Source: Clostridium fermenticellae
GTDB lineage: Bacteria; Bacillota; Clostridia; Clostridiales; Clostridiaceae
NCBI RefSeq assembly: GCF_003600355.1
Contig: NZ_CP032416.1
Coordinates: 1,012,183-1,076,182 of the forward strand
Reading direction: 5' to 3'
DNA: 64,000 nucleotides
The notes under the pieces were generated by a model. It searched no databases. It was given only the letters and a program-made list of their open reading frames with translations, and was not told the origin of the DNA. Every line of letters begins with the position of its first letter. Positions within the stretch are counted from its first letter, which is position 1. Shown here in pieces: positions 47,523 through 57,882 of this stretch. The position numbers and the translations under genes were made by a program.

Positions 47523-47537
47523 TGCAAATCATTTGCA
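47523..47537. promoter_or_regulatory. Fur/Zur-type 7-1-7 palindrome
   Basis: TGCAAATCATTTGCA is a perfect 7-1-7 palindrome between the divergent metal-transport genes. The arrangement fits the Fur family; a zinc- or iron-responsive repressor is plausible. Confidence 0.6.
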
Positions 47538-47598
47538 TTTACATATATAATATATTATGTGAATTGAATTTGTCAATAAATAATAGGAGGACATATAC

Positions 47599-48276
47599 AT
47601 GCTTAAGATCAATAATTTATATTTTTCTTATAATAATCTTGCGCCATATATATTAAATAATATTAATCTTACTATAAAAGATGGAGAATATGTTTCTATA
47701 TTGGGCGAAAATGGTTGTGGAAAATCAACATTGATAAAATTAATACTTAATATATTATCGCCTACAAGTGGCACTATAGTTAATGATGCTAAGAATGTCG
47801 GATATGTAGCACAAAAATCTGATTTTTTAAACTCTGATTTTCCAATTACAGTTTATGAAATGCTTGATTGTTATAGAAAAATATTAAAAATAAAGGATAA
47901 AAAAATAGTTGAAAAGAGCCTGGATAGAGTGAGTATGTTAAAATTTAAAAATTCATTAATAGGCAATTTATCAGGAGGACAATGTCAAAAAGTATTTATA
48001 GCAAGAGCATTAATGGGAAATCCTCATTTGCTTATTTTAGATGAGCCGTCTACTGGTGTTGATATAAAAAGCCAAAGAGAGATTTATTCATTGATTAAAA
48101 GTTTAAACAGAGATACAGGTATAACGGTCATATCAATAGAACACAACCTTAAGGCAGCGATTTCAAATTCATCTCTTATATATCACATTGCAAATGGTAA
48201 TGGACATATGTGCAAACCAGAAACGTACATTAATGAATACGTGGAAGCCAATGGAGGTAATAAATTTTATGTTTGA
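47599..48276 (+). CDS. Zinc/manganese ABC transporter ATPase
   Basis: Walker A GENGCGKST is at residues 35-43, the signature LSGGQCQKV near 128, Walker B LLILDEPSTGVD near 150 and the switch His in VISIEHN. The chain is 225 residues, typical of the metal-uptake class. It overlaps the permease gene by eight bases. It shares the divergent control region with the lipoprotein gene. Confidence 0.92.
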   Translation: MLKINNLYFSYNNLAPYILNNINLTIKDGEYVSILGENGCGKSTLIKLILNILSPTSGTIVNDAKNVGYVAQKSDFLNSDFPITVYEMLDCYRKILKIKDKKIVEKSLDRVSMLKFKNSLIGNLSGGQCQKVFIARALMGNPHLLILDEPSTGVDIKSQREIYSLIKSLNRDTGITVISIEHNLKAAISNSSLIYHIANGNGHMCKPETYINEYVEANGGNKFYV

Positions 48277-49111
48277 TTATACATTCATGCGAAATGCTTT
48301 TGCAATAGCAATCCTAATTTCTATTTTATGCCCCTGTATAGGTATATTTTTAGTGCTTAGAAGATATTCCATGATAGGAGATACTCTTTCGCATACTTCA
48401 CTTGCTGGAGTTGCGGTAGGACTTTTGGCACAAAAAAATCCTATTGCTGTTGCATTTTTGTTTACTTCAATATGTGGAGTTTTAATTGAATTTTTGAGGA
48501 ATTATTTTAAAAAGTATGCAGAACTTATACTTGTCATAGTGATGTCATTAGGTGTAGGAATTGCAATTACGATAATGAGTTCTGGAGAACTTCATACAAA
48601 TGTTGATTCATTTATATTTGGAAGTATCCTTACAGTAACTAAGGAAGATTTATATACGGTTTTAATACTTAGTATAATATCATATATATTGATGTTTTTC
48701 CTGTATAATCAACTTGTCTTCATTGCTTTTGATGAAGAAGCAGCAACAATATCTGGAATCAGGGTTAAACTTGTAAATTATATATTTTTAATATTGGTTG
48801 CTGCTACAGTTTCTGTTTCAATAAGAATAGTTGGAGTTCTTGTTTTGAGTTCAATGATTGCACTGCCAGTAGCAACTGCACTGCAACTTAAAAGAGGATT
48901 TAAAATTACTCTTGTATCTTCAATACTATTTAGTGTTGTGGATGTTTTAATAGGTCTATTTTCTTCATATTATATTGGCTGTGCGCCAGGAGGTTTGATT
49001 GCATTGTCATCCGTTATTATGCTGACTTTAGTGATGTCAATTAAAAAGATAGCATTTGTCAACTATTCCTATAAATTATCGAGTAAAAATATTATAAAAG
49101 AGAATAATTAA
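48269..49111 (+). CDS. Zinc/manganese ABC transporter permease
   Basis: ATG 48269 has GGAGG 12 bases upstream and overlaps the ATPase stop, which suggests coupled translation. The permease has eight or nine membrane segments, with RRYSMIGDTLSHTSLAGVAV (the family loop) near residue 30 and LVLSSMIALPVATALQLKR near 190. The 280-residue length is normal. It forms the channel for the transporter. Confidence 0.92.
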   Translation: MFDYTFMRNAFAIAILISILCPCIGIFLVLRRYSMIGDTLSHTSLAGVAVGLLAQKNPIAVAFLFTSICGVLIEFLRNYFKKYAELILVIVMSLGVGIAITIMSSGELHTNVDSFIFGSILTVTKEDLYTVLILSIISYILMFFLYNQLVFIAFDEEAATISGIRVKLVNYIFLILVAATVSVSIRIVGVLVLSSMIALPVATALQLKRGFKITLVSSILFSVVDVLIGLFSSYYIGCAPGGLIALSSVIMLTLVMSIKKIAFVNYSYKLSSKNIIKENN

Positions 49112-49183
49112 AGAATTTAAGTCTGATGATTATTGACATATACATGAATATGTGATATTAATTAGTTAAATAATAGTATTGTT

Positions 49184-49266
49184 TTGGGGAGCCTGTATTA
49201 TAGGCTGAGAGTGAGATAGAATCTTAGACCCGTACTACCTGATTTGGGTAATGCCAACGTAGGAAA
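49184..49266 (+). promoter_or_regulatory. TPP riboswitch
   Basis: The THI-element motifs are in order: GGGGAGCCTGT, GGCTGAGAG, GACCCGT, ACCTGAT and GGGTAATGCCAACGTAGG. It binds thiamine diphosphate and controls thiC. Confidence 0.95.
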
Positions 49267-49309
49267 AACTTTACATAACTTTAAATATAGAGTTGTATAA
49301 AAAGTTTAG

Positions 49310-49342
49310 ATAGGGAAGCATTACATGTTTCTCTATTTTTTT
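49310..49342 (+). terminator. Riboswitch expression-platform terminator
   Basis: ATAGGGAA pairs with TTCTCTAT (one wobble), followed by six T. It lies between the aptamer and thiC and would form when TPP is bound. Confidence 0.7.
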
Positions 49343-49366
49343 ATGCAAAAAAGGAGATGTATTAAA

Positions 49367-50680
49367 ATGGATTATACGACACAAATGGATGCAGCAAGAA
49401 AAGGGATAATTACAGATGAAATTAAGACAGTGGCAGAAAAAGAGAATATGGATGTTAATGAACTTATGAAACTTATTGCAGAGGGAAAGGTTGTTGTTCC
49501 AGCTAATAAAAATCACAAAAATTTAAGTGCAGAGGGAGTTGGAAAGAGATTAAAAACAAAAATAAATGTAAACTTAGGTATTTCAAAAGATTGCTGTAAT
49601 ATTGATTTAGAACTTGATAAGGTGAAAAAAGCAATAGATATGAAGGCAGAGGCTATAATGGATTTAAGCTGTTTTGGAAAAACCAAAGAATTTAGGACAA
49701 GGCTTATAGGTATGTCACCAGCTATGATAGGCACTGTACCTATGTATGATGCTGTTGGTTTTTATGATAAGGAATTAAAGGATATATCAGCTGAGGAACT
49801 TTTGGGAGTTATAGAGACGCATGCAAAAGATGGTGTTGATTTTATGACTATACATGCAGGTATAAATAGAGAAACAGCAGAAGTATTTAATAGAAATCCA
49901 AGACTCATGAATTTTGTATCCAGAGGAGGAAGTCTTCTTTATGCATGGATGAAACTAAATAATAAAGAAAATCCATTTTATGAATATTTTGATAAGGTTC
50001 TTGATATATGTGAAAAGTACGATGTTACAATAAGTCTTGGAGATGCATGCAGACCTGGATGTTTGAATGATTCAACGGATGCAAGTCAAATTAAAGAACT
50101 TATGACACTGGGAGAACTTGCGAAGAGAGCCTGGAAAAGAAATGTACAGGTAATGATAGAAGGACCAGGGCATATGGCTTTAAATGAAATAGAAGCTAAT
50201 ATGATGATGGAAAAAAAGTTATGTCATGATGCACCATTTTATGTTCTAGGACCTATTGTGACTGATATAGCACCAGGCTACGATCATATAACTAGTGCAA
50301 TTGGCGGAGCAATTGCAGCAACCTACGGGGCTGATTTTTTATGTTATGTAACACCGGCAGAGCATTTAAGACTACCAGATTTAGATGACATGAAGGAAGG
50401 CATTATAGCAACTAAAATAGCAGCACATGCAGCAGATATTGCAAAAGGTGTCAATGGAGCTAGAGATATAGATAATAGTATGGCTAAAGCAAGAAGAGAA
50501 CTTGACTGGAATAAAATGTTTGAATTTGCAATAGATCCAGATAAGGCTAGAATGTATAGAGAGAGCTCTAGACCGGAAGACGAAAAAACTTGTACAATGT
50601 GTGGAAAAATGTGCGCTGTTAGGAATATGAATAAAGTTATGGAGGGTAAAAATATAAATATATTAAGAGATGATAATTAA
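49367..50680 (+). CDS. thiC: Phosphomethylpyrimidine synthase
   Basis: The radical-SAM enzyme converts AIR to HMP-phosphate in thiamine biosynthesis. I chose ATG 49367 after AAGGAGATG; an earlier in-frame ATG at 49325 lies in the terminator. Family motifs include [46 protein letters not shown] and a C-terminal CTMCGKMC cluster motif. The length of 437 residues fits the short clostridial form. It stands alone under the riboswitch. Confidence 0.95.
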   Translation: MDYTTQMDAARKGIITDEIKTVAEKENMDVNELMKLIAEGKVVVPANKNHKNLSAEGVGKRLKTKINVNLGISKDCCNIDLELDKVKKAIDMKAEAIMDLSCFGKTKEFRTRLIGMSPAMIGTVPMYDAVGFYDKELKDISAEELLGVIETHAKDGVDFMTIHAGINRETAEVFNRNPRLMNFVSRGGSLLYAWMKLNNKENPFYEYFDKVLDICEKYDVTISLGDACRPGCLNDSTDASQIKELMTLGELAKRAWKRNVQVMIEGPGHMALNEIEANMMMEKKLCHDAPFYVLGPIVTDIAPGYDHITSAIGGAIAATYGADFLCYVTPAEHLRLPDLDDMKEGIIATKIAAHAADIAKGVNGARDIDNSMAKARRELDWNKMFEFAIDPDKARMYRESSRPEDEKTCTMCGKMCAVRNMNKVMEGKNINILRDDN

Positions 50681-50705
50681 ATTTTGAAGTTATAAAATTT
50701 ATTAA

Positions 50706-50743
50706 AAGAACTGCTGAATAATATCAGCAGTTCTTCTTTTTTT
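50706..50743 (+). terminator. Terminator after thiC
   Basis: AAGAACTGCTGA pairs with TCAGCAGTTCTT around six bases, followed by a long T-run. Confidence 0.9.
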
Positions 50744-50895
50744 GTCGGTATTTGTGTTAAATAGCAATAAGTTGATATTTTATATGATTATTATAACTAA
50801 AAAGGTTAATCTTAAAGATATATTAATAAATATGGTATTATCTACGATAATTGAATTGTAATATTTTAATATGAGTTACTTAAGGAGGAATTTAT

Positions 50896-52917
50896 ATGAG
50901 AAACAATGCAATATTAAAGAAGTCTGTGAAATTTAAGATCTTAAGAATACCGATAATTATAATTTTTGTTGTAGTAGCCCTAATAGCGTGTATGTCTATA
51001 TATGAAGTGAAAAGTAAAATATTGCTGCAGATGGAGACAGATGGACTGGTGATGGCAGATCATGTTTCGAGTGAAATAGAGAGAAATAATAGTTCTATAG
51101 ATGAATTAAATGGATCTATAGATACTAGAGTAAAGACTTTAAGTAGCTTTTTAAATGCTAATATGGACAAGGCAAATGATGATTATTTGACTTTACTTTC
51201 TAAACAGTTTGAAGTTAATGAAATAAATATTGCTGATCCATCTGGAAAAACTATATATACAAATTTGCCAACAAATGTGGGTTATGTGTACGATAGTAAA
51301 ACGGATGCATATAGGGTTCTGAAGGGAGAAAAGAATTTCTCTATGGAGGATATAAGAAAAAGTACACTATCAAATGATTATTATAAGTATGGAAGTATGC
51401 GCCTGGATAATGGAGGTATAGTTCAGATAGGAATTTTAGCAAATGCTGTCCAAAAGTTGACATCTAATCTAGAAATGCAAAATTTTATGCAATCTTTGGT
51501 TAAGGATAAGAGTGTTGTATATGCAGCATTTATAGGCAGTGATTTAAAAATAAAGGCTCATAGTGATAAAACTAGAGTAGGCATCACTGTAAATGATATT
51601 GGCAGTAAAACTGCGGCTGCTCACGGAAAGACGTATTCTTCTCAATATAAATATGAAAATAAGATACCAGTATATGATGTTTTGGTTCCTGTCTCTAAAA
51701 ATGGTAAAACTATAGGTGCAGTTGATCTTGGCATGTCTATGGAGAATGTAAATAAAACAGTACGTATGATTACAATACTTATTATTGTTTTAGCTCTTGC
51801 AGCATTTCTTATAGCTGTATTTATGCTTACCAAGGTATCAAAGAGCATAACTTCTCCTTTAGATGAATTAGTTATTTTTGCCAAAAAAATAGAGGATGGA
51901 GATTTAAATAATGAAATAGACATAAAAAGCGAAGATGAAATTGGTGTTTTAGCACGCAGCTTTAAGAACATGGGTAATGGCTTAAAGGATACCATAGCTT
52001 CTATAAAAGAAAACTCTGAAAAGGTCCAAGTTATGTCAAATGATTTGAATACTAATGCGGAACATATGACAAGTGCTGCAAATGAAGTTTCAGGAGCTGT
52101 CCAGGAAGTTGCGGAGGGAACTACAAAGCAATCTGAGGATTTGGTTTCTATATCAGAAAGCATGGAGAGACTGGGAGAAGAAATTCAAAATATATTTGAT
52201 AAGCTTTCTCATGTGGAAGAAACATCTAATATTACAAAAGATAAGGCGGACAATGGCAAAAAAGAAATAAATATACTTTTGAAATCAATTACTGATGTAA
52301 AGGATTCATTTGAGGAAGTAGTTAAGAAAATAAATAATCTTGATAAAAGTGTTTCTAAAGTTGGAGGTATTACTGAGGTAATAAATGATATATCAGAACA
52401 AACCAATCTTTTGGCGCTAAATGCTGCAATAGAGGCGTCACGAGCAGGAGAAGCCGGAAGAGGTTTTTCAGTTGTAGCTGAAGAAGTTAGAACTTTAGCA
52501 GAGCAATCCCAGCAATCAACAGCTGAGATACAGGAACTTATTCAATCTATAAGTAATGAAACAAAAAATGTAATCTCAACTTCAAGTAAAGTTAAAGGTG
52601 TAGTTCAAGATCAGTCTTCAATAGTGGATAGCACAATGAAATCATTTGATGAAATGTCAGAGTCTATAGATAAAATAAAGCCACTTGTTGATGATGCATA
52701 TAGATCTATAAAAGTTACTAATGAATCAAAAGATAGTATTTCCGGGAAAATTGAATCAGTAACCGCAGTGTCCGAGGAGACATCTGCATCTTCTGAAGAA
52801 ATAGCAGCATCATCGGAAGAAATGTTTGCATCTTCTGAAAATGTTGCAAAATTTTCTGGTGATTTAAAGAAAGTTGTAAATGAACTTGAGCAAAAAATAT
52901 CCAGATTTAAGATTTAA
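50896..52917 (+). CDS. Methyl-accepting chemotaxis protein
   Basis: The protein has 673 residues. A first membrane segment (about 16-36) and a second (about 293-315) enclose a Cache-like sensor. HAMP follows (about 316-370), then the signalling domain (about 400-673) with the hairpin tip [40 protein letters not shown]. The ligand is unknown. A close paralogue of similar length follows at 53085, and both have the same layout, so they arose by tandem duplication. No che genes are near. Confidence 0.93.
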   Translation: MRNNAILKKSVKFKILRIPIIIIFVVVALIACMSIYEVKSKILLQMETDGLVMADHVSSEIERNNSSIDELNGSIDTRVKTLSSFLNANMDKANDDYLTLLSKQFEVNEINIADPSGKTIYTNLPTNVGYVYDSKTDAYRVLKGEKNFSMEDIRKSTLSNDYYKYGSMRLDNGGIVQIGILANAVQKLTSNLEMQNFMQSLVKDKSVVYAAFIGSDLKIKAHSDKTRVGITVNDIGSKTAAAHGKTYSSQYKYENKIPVYDVLVPVSKNGKTIGAVDLGMSMENVNKTVRMITILIIVLALAAFLIAVFMLTKVSKSITSPLDELVIFAKKIEDGDLNNEIDIKSEDEIGVLARSFKNMGNGLKDTIASIKENSEKVQVMSNDLNTNAEHMTSAANEVSGAVQEVAEGTTKQSEDLVSISESMERLGEEIQNIFDKLSHVEETSNITKDKADNGKKEINILLKSITDVKDSFEEVVKKINNLDKSVSKVGGITEVINDISEQTNLLALNAAIEASRAGEAGRGFSVVAEEVRTLAEQSQQSTAEIQELIQSISNETKNVISTSSKVKGVVQDQSSIVDSTMKSFDEMSESIDKIKPLVDDAYRSIKVTNESKDSISGKIESVTAVSEETSASSEEIAASSEEMFASSENVAKFSGDLKKVVNELEQKISRFKI

Positions 52918-52929
52918 ATAATTTATCTT

Positions 52930-52972
52930 AGAACTTTTAGTTCATATTAAGAACTAAAAGTTCTATTTTTTT
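52930..52972 (+). terminator. Terminator between the two chemoreceptor genes
   Basis: AGAACTTTTAGTTC pairs perfectly with GAACTAAAAGTTCT and a T-run follows. Confidence 0.9.
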
Positions 52973-53084
52973 TACAATTAAATAATTTATTGTATTATTT
53001 TAGATTTTATTGTAATATTTATATGTATCAAACGCGTACAAATTTACATAAATGTACGTCAATTTATTTAGAGGAGGAAAGTAT

Positions 53085-55106
53085 ATGAAAAATGATGATG
53101 GTATTCAAAAGTCTATAAAATTTAAAATCTTATCGGTCCCTATAATTATAATATTAATTGCAATTATTATTTTATCTGGTGTGTCAATATACATATCTAG
53201 AAATAAAATTCTATTTCAGATGAAAACCGATGGAATTGTTATGGCAAATCATGTTGTAAATGAAATCCAGAGAAATAGTAATTCTATTGATGAATTAAAT
53301 AGTTCAATAAATACTAGAATAGAAACATTGGGAGGTTTTCTTGTAAGTAATTCAGATAAGATAAATAATGACTATTTAACACTTATGGCAAAACAATTTC
53401 AAGTTGATGAAATCAATGTGACTGACCCTTCGGGAAAGATAATTTACTCAAATATACCTGCAAGTTTAGATCAGGTATTTGATAGTAAAACCGATGCCTA
53501 TAAAGTTTTAACGGGACAAAAAAGTGTATCTATAGAAAATATTAGAAAAAGCCGTGAAACAAGTAATTATTTTAAGTATGGTTCACTGAAGAAAGATGAT
53601 GGGGGGATTATTCAAATAGGAATCCTGGCAAATAAGGTTCAAAAATTGACATCAAATTTGGAAATCCAGAATTTGATGGAAAATTTAGTTAAGGATAAAA
53701 GCGTGGTATTTGCTTCATTTATAAATGAGGATTTTAAAGTAACCGCTCATAGTGAGAAGAGTCAAGTTGGAACTGTTGTAAACGATAAAATGGAAAAGGA
53801 CGCTATTACTAATGGAAAAATTTATACGTCTGAATATAAATATAAAGATAAAACGTCAGTTTATAACATAATAGTTCCTGTTGTTCAGAATGGTAAAAAT
53901 GTAGGAGCATTTGATATAGGTATGTCTCTTCAGAATGCAAATAAGACGTTGTTTGAAATTATGGGCATTGTGATTATTTTGGCACTTATAGCATTCTTGC
54001 TGGCAGCATTTATATTAATTAAAGTGTCGAGAAGTATAACATTACCTTTGAATTCACTCGTGGCTGCAGCTAAAAAAATAGAAGACGGTGATCTGAATAA
54101 TGATATAAACATAAATAACACAGATGAAATTGGTATTTTGGCACGTAGTTTTAAAAACATGAGTGATAGTTTAAAGAATACAATAGGCTCAATAAGGGAA
54201 ATTTCTAATAAGGTTCAATCCATGTCAGACAATTTGAATACAAATGCTTCCCATATGACAAGTGCTGCAAATGAGGTCGCTGATTCTGTACAAGGGGTTG
54301 CTAAAGGTACAACAAAACAATCTGAAGATCTTATTTCTGTATCAGGAAGCATGGACAAACTTGACCAAGAAATTCAAAGTATATTTGACAAATTTTCTTA
54401 TATTGAAAAGACATCTAAATCGTCAAAGGATAAATCTGATAATGGAAAGAATAATATGAAGCTGCTTTTAAAGTCAATAAAAGATGTTAAAAATTCATTT
54501 GAAGAGGCATCAAGGAAAATAAACAGTCTGGATTCAAGTGTTTCCAGGGTTGGAAATATTACAAAAGTTATAAACGATATATCGGAACAGACAAACTTAT
54601 TGGCATTGAATGCTGCTATAGAAGCGTCAAGGGCAGGAGAAGCTGGAAGAGGATTTTCTGTTGTAGCTGAGGAAGTTAGAAACTTGGCAGAGCAATCACA
54701 GCAATCAACATCTGAGATACAAGGGTTGATTCAATCTATAAGTGTTGAAAGTAGGGATGTAATTTCTACTTCAGATAAGGTGAAAGATGTGGTTCAAAGT
54801 CAATCAGGCATAGTAGATAGTACCATTTCCTCATTTGAAGAAATGTCATTATTTATAGAAAAGCTTGGACCTTTAGTAGATGAGGCATATAAATCTATAA
54901 AATCAACTAATGAATCGAAGAATATAATTGCAGGTAAAATTGAATCTGTAACTACGGTTTCAGAAGAAACCTCAGCATCTTCTGAAGAAATAGCTGCATC
55001 CTCCGAAGAGATGTATGCATCATCAGAGAATGTTACAAAGTTATCTGATGAATTAAAGAAGATTGTAACTGAACTTGAACATAAAATATCTAAATTCAAA
55101 ATTTAA
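53085..55106 (+). CDS. Methyl-accepting chemotaxis protein, paralogue of 50896-52917
   Basis: ATG 53085 is chosen after GAGGAGG; an in-frame ATG at 53052 would add eleven residues. The chain is 673 residues, the same as its neighbour, with the same order: membrane segment, sensor, membrane segment, HAMP, signalling domain with [20 protein letters not shown]. Sensor domains are more diverged than signalling domains, as expected if the ligands differ. It has its own ribosome site and the intergenic terminator indicates separate transcription. Confidence 0.93.
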   Translation: MKNDDGIQKSIKFKILSVPIIIILIAIIILSGVSIYISRNKILFQMKTDGIVMANHVVNEIQRNSNSIDELNSSINTRIETLGGFLVSNSDKINNDYLTLMAKQFQVDEINVTDPSGKIIYSNIPASLDQVFDSKTDAYKVLTGQKSVSIENIRKSRETSNYFKYGSLKKDDGGIIQIGILANKVQKLTSNLEIQNLMENLVKDKSVVFASFINEDFKVTAHSEKSQVGTVVNDKMEKDAITNGKIYTSEYKYKDKTSVYNIIVPVVQNGKNVGAFDIGMSLQNANKTLFEIMGIVIILALIAFLLAAFILIKVSRSITLPLNSLVAAAKKIEDGDLNNDININNTDEIGILARSFKNMSDSLKNTIGSIREISNKVQSMSDNLNTNASHMTSAANEVADSVQGVAKGTTKQSEDLISVSGSMDKLDQEIQSIFDKFSYIEKTSKSSKDKSDNGKNNMKLLLKSIKDVKNSFEEASRKINSLDSSVSRVGNITKVINDISEQTNLLALNAAIEASRAGEAGRGFSVVAEEVRNLAEQSQQSTSEIQGLIQSISVESRDVISTSDKVKDVVQSQSGIVDSTISSFEEMSLFIEKLGPLVDEAYKSIKSTNESKNIIAGKIESVTTVSEETSASSEEIAASSEEMYASSENVTKLSDELKKIVTELEHKISKFKI

Positions 55107-55130
55107 TGATTATATTTAAAACTTTTAAAG

Positions 55131-55166
55131 AATTAGAGCTAACCTATAGATAAGTTAGCTCTAATT
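55131..55166. terminator. Hairpin between convergent receptor and gerQ-like genes
   Basis: AATTAGAGCTAAC pairs with GTTAGCTCTAATT. The T-run is weak on both strands. Confidence 0.65.
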
Positions 55167-55178
55167 TAATGTGTACTA

Positions 55179-55634
55179 TTAAGGAAATATATTTACGAAT
55201 TTTATAGAGTATATATCTCCAAGAGTCAGCTCTCCAGTACTTTCTTCCTTTAAAATAACATAACTTATGCCGACGTCTGTAAGTATACCTGTACGATCCT
55301 GTAGATTATTTGTACCAAGTAAAAATGTCATCCTAACTCTCTTGCCTATTTTAGTTTTTAAATATCCCTGAGTATATTCAGTCCCTAGATTTGTAGGAGC
55401 ACCAGGGGCTTCTGCAAAATCAGATGTCTGATTTTGAGATTGTGTTGTCGCCGCCACTCTAGAAGGTGGGTCTATTTGTGTGTTAGTACTAGTAGAATGT
55501 TCTGCACCCTGAGTATCGCTAGTTTTTGAAGTATTAGTCATTTGGTCGTATGGGAACATATTTGAACCCGGAAAGTTAGGCGGTACGGTTCTATAGAAAC
55601 AGTTCGTGCAATATGAATTAAAATCAGGAAACAT
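55179..55634 (-). CDS. GerQ-like spore coat protein
   Basis: I chose ATG 55634 behind GGAGG, which gives 151 residues. The N-terminus holds CTNCFYRTVPPNFPGSNMFP, the middle is a disordered Ser/Thr/Gln region, and the C-terminal 70 residues (TKIGKRVRMTFLLGTNNLQD, TGILTDVGISYVILKE) follow the GerQ pattern. In Bacillus, GerQ is needed for localisation of CwlJ in the coat and is crosslinked by transglutaminase. The cwlJ-like gene lies directly upstream (34 bases), which supports the assignment. Confidence 0.75.
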   Translation of the reverse strand: MFPDFNSYCTNCFYRTVPPNFPGSNMFPYDQMTNTSKTSDTQGAEHSTSTNTQIDPPSRVAATTQSQNQTSDFAEAPGAPTNLGTEYTQGYLKTKIGKRVRMTFLLGTNNLQDRTGILTDVGISYVILKEESTGELTLGDIYSIKFVNIFP

Positions 55635-55668
55635 CCAATTACCTCCACTTTGAATATTGATCAAAAAA

Positions 55669-56112
55669 TTAAGTTTTAGCATAGAGTTCAGTAGGGTTAT
55701 AAAAGCAATGTTGTCCAACACTAACTTGAAAACTACCAGAACCATTTGGTGGAAATGTATATGGGCAGTCAGGTGCAAATGGATTGAAGTACCATAAAGA
55801 ATAACCAATATTATATAATCTATTACCAGCTAATGCCCAATCTGCTATATCATAGTGAATTTGATCGGGTGGATTTGCCCATATTGTTTGTGGGTTAGCA
55901 ACACCACCCAATATTGATCTCATACAATCAAATTGACCTTTTTGATAAATTACTTTTCTGATATCTCCCTGACCTACCCGGTGATATTCACCGTAAGGGA
56001 CTCTTACCCTATTCATGATAACAGTTGCAACTGCCTTCATACCGATTTCGCCTTCTCCACCAGCTTCACACTTTACGATACGTGCGAGCAATTCTCTATT
56101 TGAGTAAGACAT
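55669..56112 (-). CDS. Spore cortex-lytic hydrolase, CwlJ-like
   Basis: The Hydrolase_2 (SleB/CwlJ) domain fills the protein: IVKCEAGGEGEIGMKAVATV with Glu16 as the catalytic residue, NRVRVPYGEYHRV and VIYQKGQFDCM. There is no signal peptide or peptidoglycan-binding domain, which is the CwlJ and not the SleB arrangement. CwlJ degrades cortex during germination. It is followed by the gerQ-like gene and begins an operon of two. Confidence 0.88.
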   Translation of the reverse strand: MSYSNRELLARIVKCEAGGEGEIGMKAVATVIMNRVRVPYGEYHRVGQGDIRKVIYQKGQFDCMRSILGGVANPQTIWANPPDQIHYDIADWALAGNRLYNIGYSLWYFNPFAPDCPYTFPPNGSGSFQVSVGQHCFYNPTELYAKT

Positions 56113-56339
56113 ATATTTTCACCTCATTTTGAATACAATATTTGTTTTGTAAGGCAGTTATAACATTTTTAAATTATATAATTATATAATTTAAAGCCTC
56201 CAATAAAATTAATTACACAATATTATATTATGAATGATATCAAATATATGTTACATAAATTAATAAACTTAAAGTAATTAAAAGGACAAATTTTTAGTAA
56301 AGTGATATAATAACTTCGTAAAAGATTAGGAGTGATATA

Positions 56340-57206
56340 ATGAATGATATTGCAGGAAACGGCTGCGAGGTTATGGTTCCATATAATGAAAGAAAACCTC
56401 TTAGTGAAATAGAGAATAGTATCAGTAAAACTTATAAAAAACATATATGGTCTAAATTTGTGAAAGCTATAAAAGATTTTAAGCTTATAGAAGAAGGAGA
56501 TAGAATTGCAGTAGCTGTATCTGGTGGCAAAGATAGTTTGCTTATGGCTAAATTATTTCAAAAATTAAATAAACATTCGCAGATTAAATTTGAAGTTGAA
56601 TATATATCTATGGATCCCGGATATCATCCAGACATAAGAAAGCTTTTAATTGATAACTGTGAATACTTAAATATACCAATACATTTATTTAATTCAGATA
56701 TATTTGAAGTAGTAAATCATATAGCGAAGGATTATCCATGTTATATGTGTGCAAGAATGCGAAGAGGAATTTTGTATTCAAAGGCAAAAGAATTAGGATG
56801 TAATAAGCTTGCACTTGGACACCACTTCAATGATGTTATAGAGACAACATTATTAAATATATTTTATTCTGGTAATTTTAAGACTATGCTGCCGAAATTA
56901 AAGGCAACCAATTTTAAAGGCCTTGAACTTATAAGACCGCTTTATTATGTAGAAGAGGATTATATTAAAAGATTTATAAAAAGAAGTGGAATTTGGCCGC
57001 TTAATTGTGCCTGTATGGTTGCAGCAAAAAAGACGGGAAATAAGAGATATGAAATAAAAGATTTAATTCAGGAATTAAAAGGAAATTTTAAAGATGTTGA
57101 AAAATCAATTTTTAAAGCTGCCCAAAATGTAAATATGGATTCTATAGTAGGATGGCAAAAAGATGGAGAAAAGTATTCTTTTTTAGATAATTATAATCAG
57201 AAATAA
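56340..57206 (+). CDS. TtcA/TilS-family PP-loop ATPase, probable tRNA sulfurtransferase
   Basis: ATG 56340 follows TAGGAG. The PP-loop is VAVSGGKDSLLMAKLF near residue 55. CYMCARMRRG near 137 and NCACMV near 222 supply the Cys positions expected for a TtcA-type 4Fe-4S cluster, and ALGHHFNDVIETTLLNIF is the conserved centre. TtcA thiolates C32 of tRNA; related enzymes act on other bases. The chain is 288 residues. The exact tRNA target is not settled by sequence alone. Confidence 0.8.
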   Translation: MNDIAGNGCEVMVPYNERKPLSEIENSISKTYKKHIWSKFVKAIKDFKLIEEGDRIAVAVSGGKDSLLMAKLFQKLNKHSQIKFEVEYISMDPGYHPDIRKLLIDNCEYLNIPIHLFNSDIFEVVNHIAKDYPCYMCARMRRGILYSKAKELGCNKLALGHHFNDVIETTLLNIFYSGNFKTMLPKLKATNFKGLELIRPLYYVEEDYIKRFIKRSGIWPLNCACMVAAKKTGNKRYEIKDLIQELKGNFKDVEKSIFKAAQNVNMDSIVGWQKDGEKYSFLDNYNQK

Positions 57207-57312
57207 GTACATGTTGTACCATTAATTACATGATTAATTTTTCTTTTAAAGTACAAACTATGATTACAATAAAGTATAGTACAAAATACAATATAAAGAG
57301 GAGGAATTAATT

Positions 57313-57504
57313 ATGTCATATAATAAAGTTTTAGTACCAGAGGCAAAGGAAGCTTTAAATCAATTTAAAATGGAAGCTGCAAGAGAAGTAGGAGTAACTC
57401 TTAAAGATGGTTACAATGGTGACTTAACATCCAGACAGAATGGTTCCGTTGGAGGACAGATGGTTAAAAAGATGATTCAAACATATGAACAGAGCATGAA
57501 ATAA
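57313..57504 (+). CDS. Small acid-soluble spore protein, alpha/beta type
   Basis: This 63-residue protein has the conserved pattern EAKEALNQFKMEAAREVGV with the GPR cleavage region, and LTSRQNGSVGGQMVKKMI near the C-terminus. Such proteins bind and protect spore DNA. AGGAGG precedes the start. It is a single-gene transcript, probably from a forespore promoter. The gene is typical of Clostridium. Confidence 0.95.
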   Translation: MSYNKVLVPEAKEALNQFKMEAAREVGVTLKDGYNGDLTSRQNGSVGGQMVKKMIQTYEQSMK

Positions 57505-57513
57505 TAATATACA

Positions 57514-57555
57514 TTAATGGTGTCCTGAGCGTTGCTTAAGGCACCATTAATTTTA
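57514..57555 (+). terminator. Terminator after the SASP gene
   Basis: TTAATGGTGTCC pairs with GGCACCATTAA. It stands at the border of the next family-A repeat. Confidence 0.75.
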
Positions 57556-57812
57556 TAGGGTTTGTAATTCCAAGCTTGAATTATATGTAAGCTTTCATTT
57601 TCAAAATTTGTCACGTAAAAAACTTCTAGTAAGTCTAAGTTCGTATTTATAAAAATTTAAGCAGATTTTATAAACTCGCAGGCTCAAACATATAAAATCT
57701 ACTAAGATTTTCAAAAATACTTCACTAAGGCTTACCAAAAATTTTTTAATGTGCCTACATTTTGGAAATGTCAGCTTACGTATAACTTAAACTTGGAATT
57801 ACAAATCCTATA
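57554..57812. repeat. Family-A long-hairpin repeat (full length)
   Basis: TATAGGGTTTGTAATTCCAA at the left and GGAATTACAAATCCTATA at the right; inside are GTCACGTAAAAAACTTC, AAACTCGCAGGCTC and CTTCACTAAGGCTTACCA. It closely follows the SASP terminator. Confidence 0.85.
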
Positions 57813-57882
57813 TGTAACTTAATTTTATGAGAAACATAATATAATTTAAGAAGCTATAATATAAAAGAATGGTGATATTATT

